Positions 7,414 to 16,921 of a stretch of DNA of 64,000 nucleotides are shown here, piece after piece. Each line of letters opens with the position of its first letter. Position 1 is the stretch's first letter. A program made the position numbers and the translations under genes. The notes under the pieces are model-generated. The model was not told the DNA's origin. It worked only from the letters and a program-made list of their open reading frames with translations, and ran no database searches. Source of the DNA: Pseudomonas marincola (GTDB lineage: Bacteria > Pseudomonadota > Gammaproteobacteria > Pseudomonadales > Pseudomonadaceae); the NCBI RefSeq assembly GCF_900116605.1, contig NZ_FPBC01000016.1, positions 1-64,000 on the forward strand, given 5' to 3'.

Positions 7414-8931
7414 TCAGCGCTTTTTCCTGGTTCCCAATAACGAACCCATAAAGCCCCGCACCAATTCGCGACCAAACTGATTGGCGGCTTGGCGAACGGC
7501 CGTCTTCATGGCCTGGCTGGCAAAACCATCCAACAAATCAGACGCCACATCGGCAAAGCCCTTTTCGGCTTTCTCGCCCTTGCCGGGCGCCGCAGACTTC
7601 TCAGCAGCAGCGCCAAGTTCTGGCTCTTGCACCTTGGCCTCACTCGCCCGCTGAGTGAGAATTTCGTAGGCAGACTCACGATCAATCGGCTTATCGTAGC
7701 GACCGCGCAGCGGCGACTGGGTGATCAGCGCAGCACGCTCACCCTCATTCAGCGGCCCGATTCGCGACTGCGGCGGCGCAATTGCCACTCGCCGGACCAT
7801 CGCCGGGGTGCCCTTCTCTTCCATGGTGCTCACCAGCGCTTCACCGATACCCAGTTCGGTCAGCACACTGAGCGTGTCGAAATCGGGGTTGGGCCTGAAA
7901 CCGTCTGCCACCGCACGGAGCGACTTCTGCTCCTTGGCCGTGAAAGCACGCAAGCCATGCTGAATGCGCAAGCCCAACTGGGCGAGCACATCATCGGGCA
8001 AGTCCGCCGGGGACTGAGTGACAAAGTAGACGCCAACACCTTTCGAGCGAATCAGCCGCACGACCTGTTCGAGCCGTTCTTGCAGCGCCTTGGGCGTGTC
8101 GGCAAACAGCAGATGCGCTTCGTCAAAAAACAGCGCAAGCACTGGCTTGTCGGCATCGCCGCGTTCAGGCAACTGCTCAAATAGCTCGGCCAGCAACCAC
8201 AACAGAAAAGTGGCATAGACCTTGGGCGCTTCATGCACCAGACGGCTGGCGTCCATCAGGTGCACACGCCCCTTGCCATCGGCAGTGCTCTGCAGAATAT
8301 CCTCGAGTTGCAGTGCCGGCTCACCAAATAACGCTTCGGCGCCCTGCTGCTCCAACGCCGACAACCGGCGCAATAATGCCTGCGAAGAGGTGTTGGTAAA
8401 CAGCGCACCGTCCTGCCCCAGAACTTCGGGATTGTCTTTGAGGTGCGCCAGCAAGGCTTTCAGGTCTTTGATGTCCAGCAGCAACAAGCCTTCGCGATCA
8501 GCCACCTTAAAGGCTGCATAGAGCGAAGCCTGCTGGCTGTCCGTCAACTCAAGCAGCGAGCCCAACAGCAAAGGCCCCATTTCGCTCAGCGTGGTGCGTA
8601 GCGGGTGGCCGCTCTTACCATCGACATCCCATAACGTAACAGGGTAAGCCTGCGGGGAGTGATTCAGCCAAGGCATGCTGGCAATCCGCTCGGCGATCTT
8701 GCCGCTGGGATTTCCAGCGGCGCCAAGGCCGCACAAGTCACCCTTGATATCCGCAGCGAAGACCGCCACGCCGGCGTCACTGAAACACTCGACCAAGCGC
8801 TGCAACGTCACAGTTTTACCGGTTCCGGTCGCGCCGGCGATCAAGCCGTGACGGTTGGCGAGACGCAATGCCTGGCCAACGGGCTCGCCCTTTAAATCGG
8901 CGCCAAATACAAATTGCTCTGCTGCAGGCAT
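7414..8931 (-). CDS. HerA/YjgR-like ATPase (DUF853)
   Basis: A 505-residue P-loop ATPase of the FtsK-HerA superfamily resembling E. coli YjgR. Walker A is GATGTGKT (about residues 33-40), Walker B is LALFFDEAHLLF in the middle, and an arginine-finger-type region follows (QLGLRIQHGLRAFT). The C-terminal about 100 residues are a less ordered Ala/Glu/Lys-rich tail. Related proteins are hexameric DNA translocases, but the role of the YjgR group is not established. The start is supported by AGAGGACGAATGG upstream. It appears monocistronic. Confidence 0.85.
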   Translation of the reverse strand: MPAAEQFVFGADLKGEPVGQALRLANRHGLIAGATGTGKTVTLQRLVECFSDAGVAVFAADIKGDLCGLGAAGNPSGKIAERIASMPWLNHSPQAYPVTLWDVDGKSGHPLRTTLSEMGPLLLGSLLELTDSQQASLYAAFKVADREGLLLLDIKDLKALLAHLKDNPEVLGQDGALFTNTSSQALLRRLSALEQQGAEALFGEPALQLEDILQSTADGKGRVHLMDASRLVHEAPKVYATFLLWLLAELFEQLPERGDADKPVLALFFDEAHLLFADTPKALQERLEQVVRLIRSKGVGVYFVTQSPADLPDDVLAQLGLRIQHGLRAFTAKEQKSLRAVADGFRPNPDFDTLSVLTELGIGEALVSTMEEKGTPAMVRRVAIAPPQSRIGPLNEGERAALITQSPLRGRYDKPIDRESAYEILTQRASEAKVQEPELGAAAEKSAAPGKGEKAEKGFADVASDLLDGFASQAMKTAVRQAANQFGRELVRGFMGSLLGTRKKR

Positions 8932-9044
8932 CCATTCGTCCTCTGAGTTAAAGCTTTGTCATGCGCATGCCGAAATAGCTGCATATGCCTGACGAGGCCA
9001 GACTTTCACGATTCTTGTTAAAGACTGGTTCCAGAACCTAACCG

Positions 9045-10934
9045 ATGCAAGAAACCATGACTAAAAACTTAAAGTTCAGCCACAAGATCCTCATCGCAGC
9101 CTCGCTGGTGGTCATTGCGACCTTCACGATGTTCACCCTTTATAACGATTATTTGCAGCGCAATGCTATCCGCAAGGACCTGCATAGCTATCTGCGCGAG
9201 ATGGGTGCGGTCACGTCGAGCAATATTCAGAACTGGTTGTCGGGCCGCATTCTGATGGTGGAAAGCGTCGCGCAATCGGTCAGCACTGACTCGGGTCAGG
9301 AGGCGCTGGTCAATCGCCTTGAGCAGAAGGCACTGACTTCAACCTTCGACTTCACCTATTTGGGTAGCAATGACGGCGCGTTCACCATGCGCCCCGACGA
9401 CAAAATGCCCGACGGTTACGACCCGCGCACCCGGCCCTGGTTTATGGACGCTCAGGCAGCTGGCGGCACCACGCTCACCGAGCCCTACATTGATGCGGCA
9501 ACCGGCGGCATGATCATCACAATTGCCGCGCCTGCCATTAACCGCGGCGTAGTTGGTGGCGACCTGAACATGTCGGTGCTGGTCGACCTGATCAATTCCC
9601 TGGATTTGGGCGGCATCGGTTACGCCTTTCTGGTCAACGCCGATGGCAAAATCTTGGTTCATCCCGACAAAAGCCGGGTCAATCAGACACTACGCGAGAT
9701 GTACCCCAGCAACACGCCAGCGATCAACGCTGATTTCAGCGAAGCCAGCCTTGATGGCGTAACGCGCATTTTCAGCTTCACTCCGGTGACTGGTTTGCCG
9801 TCTGTTAAATGGTATCTGGGCCTGTCGATCGACAAGGACAAAGCCTATGCAATGCTCAGCGAGTTCCGCCAATCCGCAATCATCGCCACGCTGATTGCGG
9901 TGGTGGCGATCATTCTGCTGCTGAGCATGCTGATCAAAGTGCTGATGCGCCCGCTGAACACCATGGCCAGCACCATGCAGGACATCGCCAAGGGTGAAGG
10001 TGACCTGACGCAGCGTCTGAAAATCGAATCCAACGACGAGTTCGCCCAACTGGCCACCGCCTTCAACCAGTTCGTCGAGCGTATCCACAGCTCGATCCGT
10101 GAAGTGTCATCCGCCACCAGCAAGGTCAACGAAGTGGCCAAGTTGGTTGTGAGTGCTTCGAACTCCTCGATGCTCAACTCCGATGAGCAAAGTAATCGCA
10201 CGCACAGTGTTGCAGCCGCTATCAACGAGCTGGGCGCGGCCGCGCAAGAAATTGCCCGCAACGCAGCGGATGCTTCAACCCAGGCCTCGGATGCACGCGG
10301 CCAAGCTGAAGACGGCCGTCAGGTGGTGGAGAAAACCATCGCCGCGATGAATGATCTGTCCAGCAAGATCAGCGCCTCTTGCACCAATATCGAAGCGCTG
10401 AACAGCAAAACGGTGAACATCGGCCAGATTCTCGAGGTGATCAAAAGCATCTCGCAGCAGACCAACCTGCTCGCGCTCAACGCTGCCATTGAAGCAGCCC
10501 GCGCCGGTGAAGCCGGTCGCGGCTTTGCCGTGGTCGCCGACGAGGTACGTAACCTGGCGCATCGCACACAGGAGTCGGCTCAGGAAATCGAAGGCATGAT
10601 CGAAGAGTTGCAAGTCGGCTCGCGCGAATCGGTGCTAACCATGACCGAAAGCCAGCGTTACAGCGAAGAAAGTGTGGTGATCGCCAATCAGGCAGGCCAG
10701 CGTCTGGGCGCAGTCACGCTGCGAATCGGCGACATTGACGGCATGAACCAGTCCGTTGCCACCGCCACCGAGGAGCAGACATCGGTCATCGAGTCGCTGA
10801 ACATGGACATCACCGAAATCAACACCTTGAATCAGGAAGGCGTCGAGAACCTGCAGGCCACGTTGCGCGCATGCAGTGAGCTGGAAAGTCAGGCCACCCG
10901 TTTGAAGAGCATGGTCGACAGCTTCCGTATCTGA
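9045..10934 (+). CDS. Methyl-accepting chemotaxis protein with dCache sensor domain
   Basis: A 629-residue chemoreceptor: a first membrane helix (about 13-32), a periplasmic double Cache domain (about 35-275; the DPRTRPWFMDA segment is typical of dCache_1 ligand pockets), a second membrane helix (about 283-305), HAMP (about 306-360) and a cytoplasmic signalling domain. The hairpin tip reads SQQTNLLALNAAIEAARAGE. The dCache class often binds amino acids or polyamines, but the ligand cannot be fixed here. The C-terminus lacks a CheR/CheB-tethering pentapeptide. A start four codons later (9057) is equally possible. Confidence 0.92.
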   Translation: MQETMTKNLKFSHKILIAASLVVIATFTMFTLYNDYLQRNAIRKDLHSYLREMGAVTSSNIQNWLSGRILMVESVAQSVSTDSGQEALVNRLEQKALTSTFDFTYLGSNDGAFTMRPDDKMPDGYDPRTRPWFMDAQAAGGTTLTEPYIDAATGGMIITIAAPAINRGVVGGDLNMSVLVDLINSLDLGGIGYAFLVNADGKILVHPDKSRVNQTLREMYPSNTPAINADFSEASLDGVTRIFSFTPVTGLPSVKWYLGLSIDKDKAYAMLSEFRQSAIIATLIAVVAIILLLSMLIKVLMRPLNTMASTMQDIAKGEGDLTQRLKIESNDEFAQLATAFNQFVERIHSSIREVSSATSKVNEVAKLVVSASNSSMLNSDEQSNRTHSVAAAINELGAAAQEIARNAADASTQASDARGQAEDGRQVVEKTIAAMNDLSSKISASCTNIEALNSKTVNIGQILEVIKSISQQTNLLALNAAIEAARAGEAGRGFAVVADEVRNLAHRTQESAQEIEGMIEELQVGSRESVLTMTESQRYSEESVVIANQAGQRLGAVTLRIGDIDGMNQSVATATEEQTSVIESLNMDITEINTLNQEGVENLQATLRACSELESQATRLKSMVDSFRI

Positions 10935-10955
10935 GGTACTAACGCGAGTAAAGAC

Positions 10956-10980
10956 AAGGGCGCCAATCAGGCGCCCTTTT
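10956..10980 (+). terminator. Intrinsic terminator after the chemoreceptor gene
   Basis: AAGGGCGCC, a short AATCA loop, GGCGCCCTT and a T run form a classical Rho-independent terminator 21 bp after the stop codon. Confidence 0.85.
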
Positions 10981-11003
10981 TATTGCGGTATTACTACGCT
11001 GCC

Positions 11004-11195
11004 TTAGCGACTTTTCTCGGGAGCCGGATTCGCGGGTTGCCCGGCCTGCGCATGCAACTCGCCCAGCAGCTCTTTGGCCTGACTGAAATCGGCGCCGTCC
11101 TCTGCGCTCAACTCGTCTATGTCGTAACGGCTCAGGCATCCCTGGCCTAATGTCGCGGGTGCAACGGCTACCGCTTTCTCAAATGGATCGTTCAT
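11004..11195 (-). CDS. Small acidic hypothetical protein
   Basis: 63 residues beginning MNDPFEKAVAVAPATLGQG and ending in a Pro/Ala-rich tail. The ATG at 11195 is preferred over the frame extension to 11255 because GAGGGCAAACT is a good ribosome site. No domain is recognised and no membrane segment is seen. Small proteins of this kind with an NDPFEKAV-like start occur in pseudomonads, but I know no function. It lies upstream of nothing on its own strand and probably has its own promoter. Confidence 0.55.
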   Translation of the reverse strand: MNDPFEKAVAVAPATLGQGCLSRYDIDELSAEDGADFSQAKELLGELHAQAGQPANPAPEKSR

Positions 11196-11286
11196 AGTTT
11201 GCCCTCGGCGATGCCATGCCGAAATGTCCATGGCTATGTATGCAGACTGGCACACGTAGCCGACAGTTCCAGTTCGCTCACCCTAA

Positions 11287-11712
11287 CTAATCGACAGATT
11301 CCGTGCCCTGCTCGTGCTGGGCAAACTCTTTGACTGCTCGCAGCACGTCGCTGCGGCTGATCTGGCCGACCAGCCGGCCATCGGTAATGACCGGCAAACG
11401 TCCCAGCCGCCCTTCGAGAAACTGCTGGGAGACAGTGATAACGTCGACCTCGGGCGAGACCGTTTCAACCTCACGCGTCATCTGATCGCCTACCGTGCCA
11501 CCAATCGACTCGTAGTAGGCGCCCGAGAGAATCGCCCGCAGGCAGTCCCCCTCGGACAACATGCCGATCAGGTGCCCGCTGGCATCGACCACCGGAGCGC
11601 CGGCAATGCGATGCTCAAGCAGACGGTTGATCGCGGTGAACAGATCCGTTTCAGCACGAAAGGTCACCAAATGGCGCGTCATGTAATCGCGCACCTTGAT
11701 TGACTTCAACAT
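11287..11712 (-). CDS. CBS-domain pair protein
   Basis: A 141-residue protein made of two tandem CBS motifs (about 8-62 and 75-130). Typical segments are VRDYMTRHLVTF, HRIAGAPVVDASGHLIGMLS and GRLGRLPVITDGRLVGQISR, the last two ending in the strand-turn that contacts the adenosyl ligand. Stand-alone CBS pairs bind AMP, ATP or NADH and act as energy or magnesium sensors. The start follows AGAGGAGTCAGGCT. It lies just downstream of purU on the same strand with a 47-bp gap, so co-transcription is possible. Confidence 0.88.
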   Translation of the reverse strand: MLKSIKVRDYMTRHLVTFRAETDLFTAINRLLEHRIAGAPVVDASGHLIGMLSEGDCLRAILSGAYYESIGGTVGDQMTREVETVSPEVDVITVSQQFLEGRLGRLPVITDGRLVGQISRSDVLRAVKEFAQHEQGTESVD

Positions 11713-11759
11713 AGCCTGACTCCTCTGTCGGGCGTCCTTGGCGGCGCACGACAGAACAG

Positions 11760-12611
11760 TTAGTTGAACACTACCGTCTTGTTGTCGTGAACCAGAACGC
11801 GATCTTCCAAGTGGTAGCGCAAACCACGTGAAAGCACCATTTTTTCAACATCCTTGCCGAGGCGAACCATCTCTTCGATGCTGTCGCGATGGCTGACACG
11901 CACCACATCCTGTTCGATGATCGGCCCGGCATCGAGTTCCTCGGTTACATAGTGCGAGGTCGCGCCGATCAGCTTAACGCCACGCATCGAGGCCTGATGG
12001 TAAGGCTTGGCGCCGACGAACGATGGCAGGAAGCTGTGATGAATGTTGATCACACGCTGAGCATAGTCGCTGCACAGTTGTGGCGGCAGAATTTGCATGT
12101 AGCGCGCCAGCACGATGACATCCGCCTGGTGCTCTGCAACCAGCTGCGCAACCTGATCGAAGGCCGGCTGTTTATTCTGCGGATCAACCGGCACATGGAA
12201 AAACGGGATGCCGTGCCATTCAACCATGCTGCGCAGGTCGTTGTGGTTGGAGATCACGCACGGAATCTCACAATCCAACTCGTTGCTGTGCCAGCGATGC
12301 AGCAGGTCTGCGAGGCAATGTGACTCGCGACTGGCCATCAAGACCACGCGCTTCTTTTGCTCGGAGTCGGTAACCCGCCACTCCATCGAGAATTCGCGCC
12401 CGATTGGCGCAAAAGCCTGACTAAAGCCGTCGAGATCGAAAGGCAAAGAGTCGGCACGAATTTCATGGCGCATGAAGAACCAGCCAGTCTGGTTATCCGA
12501 GTGATGGCTAGCCTCAGTTATCCAACCGTTATAGGTCGCAAGAAAGTTACTGACCTTGGCCACGATCCCCACCCTGTCCGGGCAAGCAATGACGAGGCGA
12601 AAAGTGCGCAT
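11760..12611 (-). CDS. purU: Formyltetrahydrofolate deformylase PurU
   Basis: A 283-residue enzyme that hydrolyses 10-formyl-THF to formate and THF, balancing the one-carbon pool and feeding PurT. The N-terminal ACT domain (about 3-85, LVIACPDRVGIVAKVSNFLA) is followed by the formyltransferase domain with the catalytic region around VISNHNDL, INIHHSFLPSF and the GATSHYVTEELDAGPII segment that carries the key Asp. Length and motifs match PurU, and pseudomonads usually hold several paralogues. The ribosome site is CTGGAGTATTTC. Confidence 0.92.
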   Translation of the reverse strand: MRTFRLVIACPDRVGIVAKVSNFLATYNGWITEASHHSDNQTGWFFMRHEIRADSLPFDLDGFSQAFAPIGREFSMEWRVTDSEQKKRVVLMASRESHCLADLLHRWHSNELDCEIPCVISNHNDLRSMVEWHGIPFFHVPVDPQNKQPAFDQVAQLVAEHQADVIVLARYMQILPPQLCSDYAQRVINIHHSFLPSFVGAKPYHQASMRGVKLIGATSHYVTEELDAGPIIEQDVVRVSHRDSIEEMVRLGKDVEKMVLSRGLRYHLEDRVLVHDNKTVVFN

Positions 12612-12977
12612 GAAATACTCCAGAGCTGGGCAAAGTCGGCCATTTTAGCCACTCTCGGGAAAAACTGCAGTATTCATCAGGCCCCTGCGCTAAACAGCCT
12701 TGCAGCCGCGCGACAGGGAATATTTCTCGGCGCTGTAATATTTAGTCGAAAACAGCCTGCGAAGACCAACCGAACTAAACCTGTTGAACGCTGTTGCGCC
12801 ATTGCAAGGCAATAAGCAACTCGCCTGAATATGCAAAATCAGTAATTTATAAGTGTGAATTAAGCTTTAATTCAGTTTGGCCAAGAATATTTAAACAAAC
12901 AGGTTTACTTGTGAAAAGTGCCTGACTATCATTACTAATACTCCGCTGTCTTACACATTACTTATCAAGGTAAGCCC
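12612..12977. promoter_or_regulatory. 366-bp divergent control region of purU and mvaT
   Basis: Non-coding. The half next to mvaT (about 12800-12975) is markedly AT-rich, with several A/T tracts and TTTAA runs, as expected for an autoregulated H-NS-like gene because MvaT prefers flexible AT-rich DNA. An AAGGTAAGCCC ribosome site precedes the mvaT ATG. I see no defined operator sequence and no small RNA gene here. Confidence 0.5.
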
Positions 12978-13352
12978 ATGTCGCTGATCAACGAATACCG
13001 CGCTACAGAAGAAGCCATCAAAGAATTGCAAGAGCGCCTTAAGAACATGTCGCAAGACGACAAGCTGAAGAAGGAACTCGAGTTCGAAGGCAAATTGCGC
13101 ACCCTGATGGGCGAATACTCCAAGTCCCTGCGTGACATTATCGCCCTGCTCGACCCGGAAGCTAAAGTCGGCAAACTGCAGCGCGGCGCTAAAACCACTA
13201 CGACCAAGCGCGCTCGTAAAGTTAAGCAATACAAAAACCCGAACACCGGTGATGTCATCGAAACCAAAGGTGGCAACCACAAAACGCTGAAAGAGTGGAA
13301 AGCCAAGTGGGGCTCCGACGTTGTCGAGAGCTGGGCTACCCTGCTGGGCTAA
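12978..13352 (+). CDS. mvaT: MvaT, H-NS-type nucleoid-structuring protein
   Basis: A 124-residue xenogeneic silencer of the MvaT/MvaU family. The N-terminal coiled coil (about 1-60, INEYRATEEAIKELQERL) gives dimer and higher-order oligomerisation; a basic linker (KTTTTKRARKVKQYKNP) leads to the C-terminal AT-hook-like domain ending in KWGSDVVESWATLLG. MvaT coats AT-rich foreign DNA in Pseudomonas and replaces H-NS there, making this one of the clearest taxonomic markers in the window. Its own terminator follows. Confidence 0.95.
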   Translation: MSLINEYRATEEAIKELQERLKNMSQDDKLKKELEFEGKLRTLMGEYSKSLRDIIALLDPEAKVGKLQRGAKTTTTKRARKVKQYKNPNTGDVIETKGGNHKTLKEWKAKWGSDVVESWATLLG

Positions 13353-13400
13353 GCCTCGCGAACAGCCCTGCATTCCGATTCAAAGCGGATGCAATAAATT

Positions 13401-13426
13401 AACGCCAGCCTTGCTGGCGTTTTTTA
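13401..13426 (+). terminator. Intrinsic terminator of mvaT
   Basis: AACGCCAGC, a short loop, GCTGGCGTT and TTTTT form a textbook terminator about 50 bp after the mvaT stop. Confidence 0.88.
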
Positions 13427-13457
13427 TGACCGCTAAATAAGTACAACGCAGGTGGCA

Positions 13458-13473
13458 GATTGTTATAACAATC
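13458..13473. repeat. 16-bp perfect palindrome
   Basis: GATTGTTATAACAATC is a perfect palindrome, extended imperfectly by GCAG and CTGC on either side. It lies between the mvaT terminator and the 3' end of sbcB, followed by an AT-rich stretch. It could be a protein-binding site or a weak terminator for sbcB transcripts. Confidence 0.4.
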
Positions 13474-13526
13474 CTGCATTGCCTTATAACCTTATTATAA
13501 TTAAGGATAAAGGCCGCGCCAGAGCC

Positions 13527-14957
13527 CTACAGCGCAAATTTAGCCTGCAACTGCGCCGCATATTCACGCCACGCCTTCAACACTTCTAACTGAGCGGCAG
13601 TGGCGCCAGACGACAACTCGTCTGCCGCTGCATTAAAACCCTCCAGGGTATTCGGTGCGCCCTGTTCGGGATCGGTTAAACGCTGCTGACAGAATAGTTG
13701 CCAACGCTGCAATTCTTCGCCATTAAGCGTGTCCGGGAAATTTCGGGCGCGGTAACGAAAAAACAACTCAGGCAACCGCTGATCATCGAAGGGCCACTGT
13801 TGTTGGCCTAAATGAGCCGGATCGGCATTACGCACCTGTTCAGACAATCGCCGGTCACGGTCTCCAATAAAACCGTCATACAACTGCTGCTCCGGATCGC
13901 TGGTCGCCGTGAAATTCTCCTCGCTATATATAAGCGCTAACTTTTCCTGCCACTGCGTGCGGTTGTCACTGAGCAACGCTGTACGCGCCTCACAGACTGA
14001 AATGTCTAATTCCACGCGCTGAATATCCTGCTCGCGCAACACACCCAGAGGCGCCAGAACCGGGCAACGATTAATGTGTATAAGCTTGAGCGGCACCGGC
14101 AATTGATCTGCACTGAGTTGATCGCGGCGGGTATAAAGTCGCTCGCGCAGTGTTTCGGCCGTTTCATTAAGCAGCGGTGCCGGATCGTTGCGTAAATCAC
14201 AAACAATTAACGCATTGCGATTACGCGGATGCCAGGCCAGCGGCAATACAACCGACAAGTAATGCTGTGCAGCGCCAAAACGCCCTGATACATGCACCAC
14301 GGGTTTTAAAAGTTGCACCTGATCAAGCACACGCTGTTTGCTGCGCAGCTTATACAGATAGTCATAAAGTTTAGGCTGGCTGTCGCGCAGCAACCGCGCG
14401 AGCGCAATTGTTGCCCGCACATCGGACAGCGCATCATGCGCCTGCCCATGATCGATGCCATTTTGCGCCGTTAGCCGCTCCAGCTTGAGACTGACGCGGC
14501 CATCCTCCTGTGGCCAGTTGATTCCCTCTGGGCGCAGGGCATAGGCGGTGCGCACCATATCGATCAAGTCCCAGCGGCTGTTGCCGCCTTGCCACTCGCG
14601 GGCATAGGGATCAAAGAAATTGCGGTAAAGACTGTAACGCGTGACCTCGTCATCGAAGCGCAAGCTGTTGTAGCCCGCCCCGCACGTGCCGGGCAAAGAC
14701 AGCTCGGCATGCGTTCGCGTCATGAACTCGGCTTCGCTCATGCCTTTCTCCGCCAACACCGCCGGAGTTATACCGGTAACCAGGCAGGCTGCCGGATGCG
14801 GCAGAATATCGTCACTGGGCTGGCAGTAAATATTCAGCGGCTCGCCGATTTCATTAAGGTTTTCATCAGTGCGCACCCCGGCGACCTGAAGCGGCCTGTC
14901 GCGGCGTGGGTCAATACCTGTGGTTTCGTAGTCGTACCAGAAAATGCTCGAAGTCAC
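13527..14957 (-). CDS. sbcB: Exodeoxyribonuclease I (SbcB)
   Basis: A 476-residue 3'-5' single-strand DNA exonuclease acting in mismatch repair and recombination. The GTG at 14957 is used because AAAGGACAATCAA precedes it and it gives the conserved start VTSSIFWYDYETTG. The DEDDh exonuclease motifs are visible: YDYETTGIDP (Asp, Glu), the YNSLRFDDE segment, and HDALSDVRATIALA near residue 180. The rest forms the SH3-like and C-terminal domains that bind SSB. Length matches E. coli ExoI (475). No operon partner is seen. Confidence 0.93.
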   Translation of the reverse strand: MTSSIFWYDYETTGIDPRRDRPLQVAGVRTDENLNEIGEPLNIYCQPSDDILPHPAACLVTGITPAVLAEKGMSEAEFMTRTHAELSLPGTCGAGYNSLRFDDEVTRYSLYRNFFDPYAREWQGGNSRWDLIDMVRTAYALRPEGINWPQEDGRVSLKLERLTAQNGIDHGQAHDALSDVRATIALARLLRDSQPKLYDYLYKLRSKQRVLDQVQLLKPVVHVSGRFGAAQHYLSVVLPLAWHPRNRNALIVCDLRNDPAPLLNETAETLRERLYTRRDQLSADQLPVPLKLIHINRCPVLAPLGVLREQDIQRVELDISVCEARTALLSDNRTQWQEKLALIYSEENFTATSDPEQQLYDGFIGDRDRRLSEQVRNADPAHLGQQQWPFDDQRLPELFFRYRARNFPDTLNGEELQRWQLFCQQRLTDPEQGAPNTLEGFNAAADELSSGATAAQLEVLKAWREYAAQLQAKFAL

Positions 14958-15227
14958 TTGATTGTCCTTTGGCGAGTGCGCGGCCAGTTTATCATCGCCA
15001 AGCCAACCGTTATCCAGCCGCCAAGGCTTGTGAGCAGGCTTGCAAGACGCCACACTGCGCGTCTGTGGTCATATTCACAAGGATGTCAGCCATGCACCCG
15101 TGCGTTTTATTGCAACTGCCAACAGGCCAGTCACGGCAACATCAACCCTGCAAATACGCTGACACAACCCGGTTGCGCGCACGTCGGCAGCTGGCTAGCA
15201 TCGTGGTTTACCTCACACAAGCAACCC

Positions 15228-15944
15228 ATGCCTGTTAATACCGCCCCGCGCGCGCCTGCCCCCGCTCTGGATACCCGCTACCACGTGGAAACTCCGGAAG
15301 GCATCGACCTGATCCTGCGACCGGCCGGGCTGATTCCTCGCGCCCTGGCATTCATCATCGATTTAGTGGTGCGTGGCGTACTGCTGACCGCGCTGTACTC
15401 GCTGCTTAGTTTGCAGGGCGACTTCGGTACTGGCCTTGCGACAATTCTGCTGTTTCTGGTGACCTGGTGGTACATGGTGCTGTTCGAGGTATTGAACCAG
15501 GGCCGTTCGCCGGGCAAGCAACTGATGAAGCTACGGGTCGTGCACGATGACGGGACGCCTGTTGGCTGGGCTGCTTCGCTCACGCGTAATCTGCTGCGCT
15601 TTGTCGACATGCTGCCATTCGCCTACACGCTGGGCATTATCAGTTGCCTGACTCACCCGGCCTTCAAGCGTCTCGGCGATATCGCCGCCGGAACACTGGT
15701 GGTGTATGCCGAAATCCCACTTGCTGCCCCCGAAATTCCCGAGGCCGAAATACTCTTGACGCCCTTCGCCTTGAACCTGGCCGAACAACGCGCGCTGCTT
15801 GGCTATGCCGAACGCTCAGCGCAACTCACTGCAGAACGGCGACTGGAGCTTGCCGCGATTCTCAGCGAGCCACTCAAGGTCAGTTCAGAGGACGCCGAGA
15901 AGCAGATCCATGGCATTGCCCGTGGCTTAATGGGGCCGACATGA
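15228..15944 (+). CDS. RDD-family membrane protein
   Basis: A 238-residue protein starting MPVNTAPRAPAPALD. The RDD domain (about 30-170) shows the diagnostic Arg and two Asp residues (LIPRALAFIIDLVV) and about three membrane helices; RSPGKQLMKLRVV is the usual loop. The C-terminal about 70 residues are soluble and helical. First gene of the RDD-SpoIIM-DUF4129-DUF4350-MoxR-DUF58 operon, overlapping the next gene by 4 bp (ATGA). The operon is conserved in pseudomonads and is thought to act in envelope or metallo-chaperone functions; the RDD role is uncertain. Confidence 0.85.
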   Translation: MPVNTAPRAPAPALDTRYHVETPEGIDLILRPAGLIPRALAFIIDLVVRGVLLTALYSLLSLQGDFGTGLATILLFLVTWWYMVLFEVLNQGRSPGKQLMKLRVVHDDGTPVGWAASLTRNLLRFVDMLPFAYTLGIISCLTHPAFKRLGDIAAGTLVVYAEIPLAAPEIPEAEILLTPFALNLAEQRALLGYAERSAQLTAERRLELAAILSEPLKVSSEDAEKQIHGIARGLMGPT

Positions 15945-16921
15945 AACAGAGCCAGTTCGAAAACCAGCACCAGCAAGACTGGCAAGCATTCAGCAAGGAA
16001 CTCGGCCGCCTCGAACGCGGCAAAGCCGACCATAAGGCCAGCCAGCAGTTTGCCGCCAACTACCGACGGCTTTGCCAGCAGCTCTCACTGGCCGAAGCCC
16101 GCGGCTACAGCAATTATCTGGTCGCTCACCTGCAACAACTGGTGATGCGCGGTCATCAACAGTTCTATCGCCATCGCAGCCCGATTGGCGCACAACTGAT
16201 CGGATTCCTGCTCAGCGGCTTCCCGCGTCTGGTCCGCGCACAGTGGCGTTTTGTCGCCGCAGCCAGCGCAATCTTCTTCGGCAGCCTGCTGCTGATGGCA
16301 CTACTGGTTTATAACGTGCCCGAGTTGGTTTACAGCCTGATGGAGCCTGACCAAGTCGCCAGCATGGAGAAAATGTACGACCCCGAAGCGCATCGTCTTG
16401 GCCGTTTCGCCGAGCGTGATTCGGGGGATGACTGGATGATGTTCGGCTTTTACATCATGAATAACATCGGCATCGCCTTCCAGACTTTCGCCAGCGGCCT
16501 GCTGTTGGGGCTTGGCAGCCTGTTTTACCTGCTGTTCAACGGTTTGATGATTGGCGCTGTTGCCGGGCATTTGCTGCAAATTGGCTACAGCGAGACGTTC
16601 TTGTCCTTCGTCGTCGGCCATGGCGCGTTCGAACTAACGGCCATCGCACTTGCAGGCGCCGCCGGTTTAAAGCTTGGCTGGGCGCTTCTGGCACCTGGCC
16701 GCTTGCCTCGCGCGGAAGCGCTGAAAATTGCCGGCAAAGACAGCGTACGGCTGATTGGCGGCGTAATCGTATTCCTGTTGCTGGCGGCTTTTATCGAGGC
16801 CTATTGGTCGTCCATGACGTTCGCCAGCCCGCACATCAAGTATGCCGTGGGCGCGCTATTGTGGCTGCTGGTTCTGGCTTATCTGCTATTTGCCGGGCGA
16901 GGTTCGCATGCGCCTGAGTGA
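15941..16921 (+). CDS. Stage II sporulation protein M-like membrane protein
   Basis: 326 residues. The N-terminal about 100 residues are soluble and charged; about five to six membrane helices follow (from about residue 103), including FNGLMIGAVAGHLLQIGY and the HGAFELTAIALAGAAGLKLG motif that defines the SpoIIM/DUF95 family. Despite the name it occurs in non-sporulating bacteria next to MoxR/DUF58 genes. It starts within the RDD stop (ATGA overlap) and its end overlaps the next gene by 14 bp, so translation is coupled on both sides. Confidence 0.85.
   Translation: MKQSQFENQHQQDWQAFSKELGRLERGKADHKASQQFAANYRRLCQQLSLAEARGYSNYLVAHLQQLVMRGHQQFYRHRSPIGAQLIGFLLSGFPRLVRAQWRFVAAASAIFFGSLLLMALLVYNVPELVYSLMEPDQVASMEKMYDPEAHRLGRFAERDSGDDWMMFGFYIMNNIGIAFQTFASGLLLGLGSLFYLLFNGLMIGAVAGHLLQIGYSETFLSFVVGHGAFELTAIALAGAAGLKLGWALLAPGRLPRAEALKIAGKDSVRLIGGVIVFLLLAAFIEAYWSSMTFASPHIKYAVGALLWLLVLAYLLFAGRGSHAPE

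Noticed and set aside
12357..12815. 152-residue frame over the purU start and mvaT promoter
   Set aside because: Lies antisense to purU and runs into an AT-rich control region; composition is that of a shadow frame.
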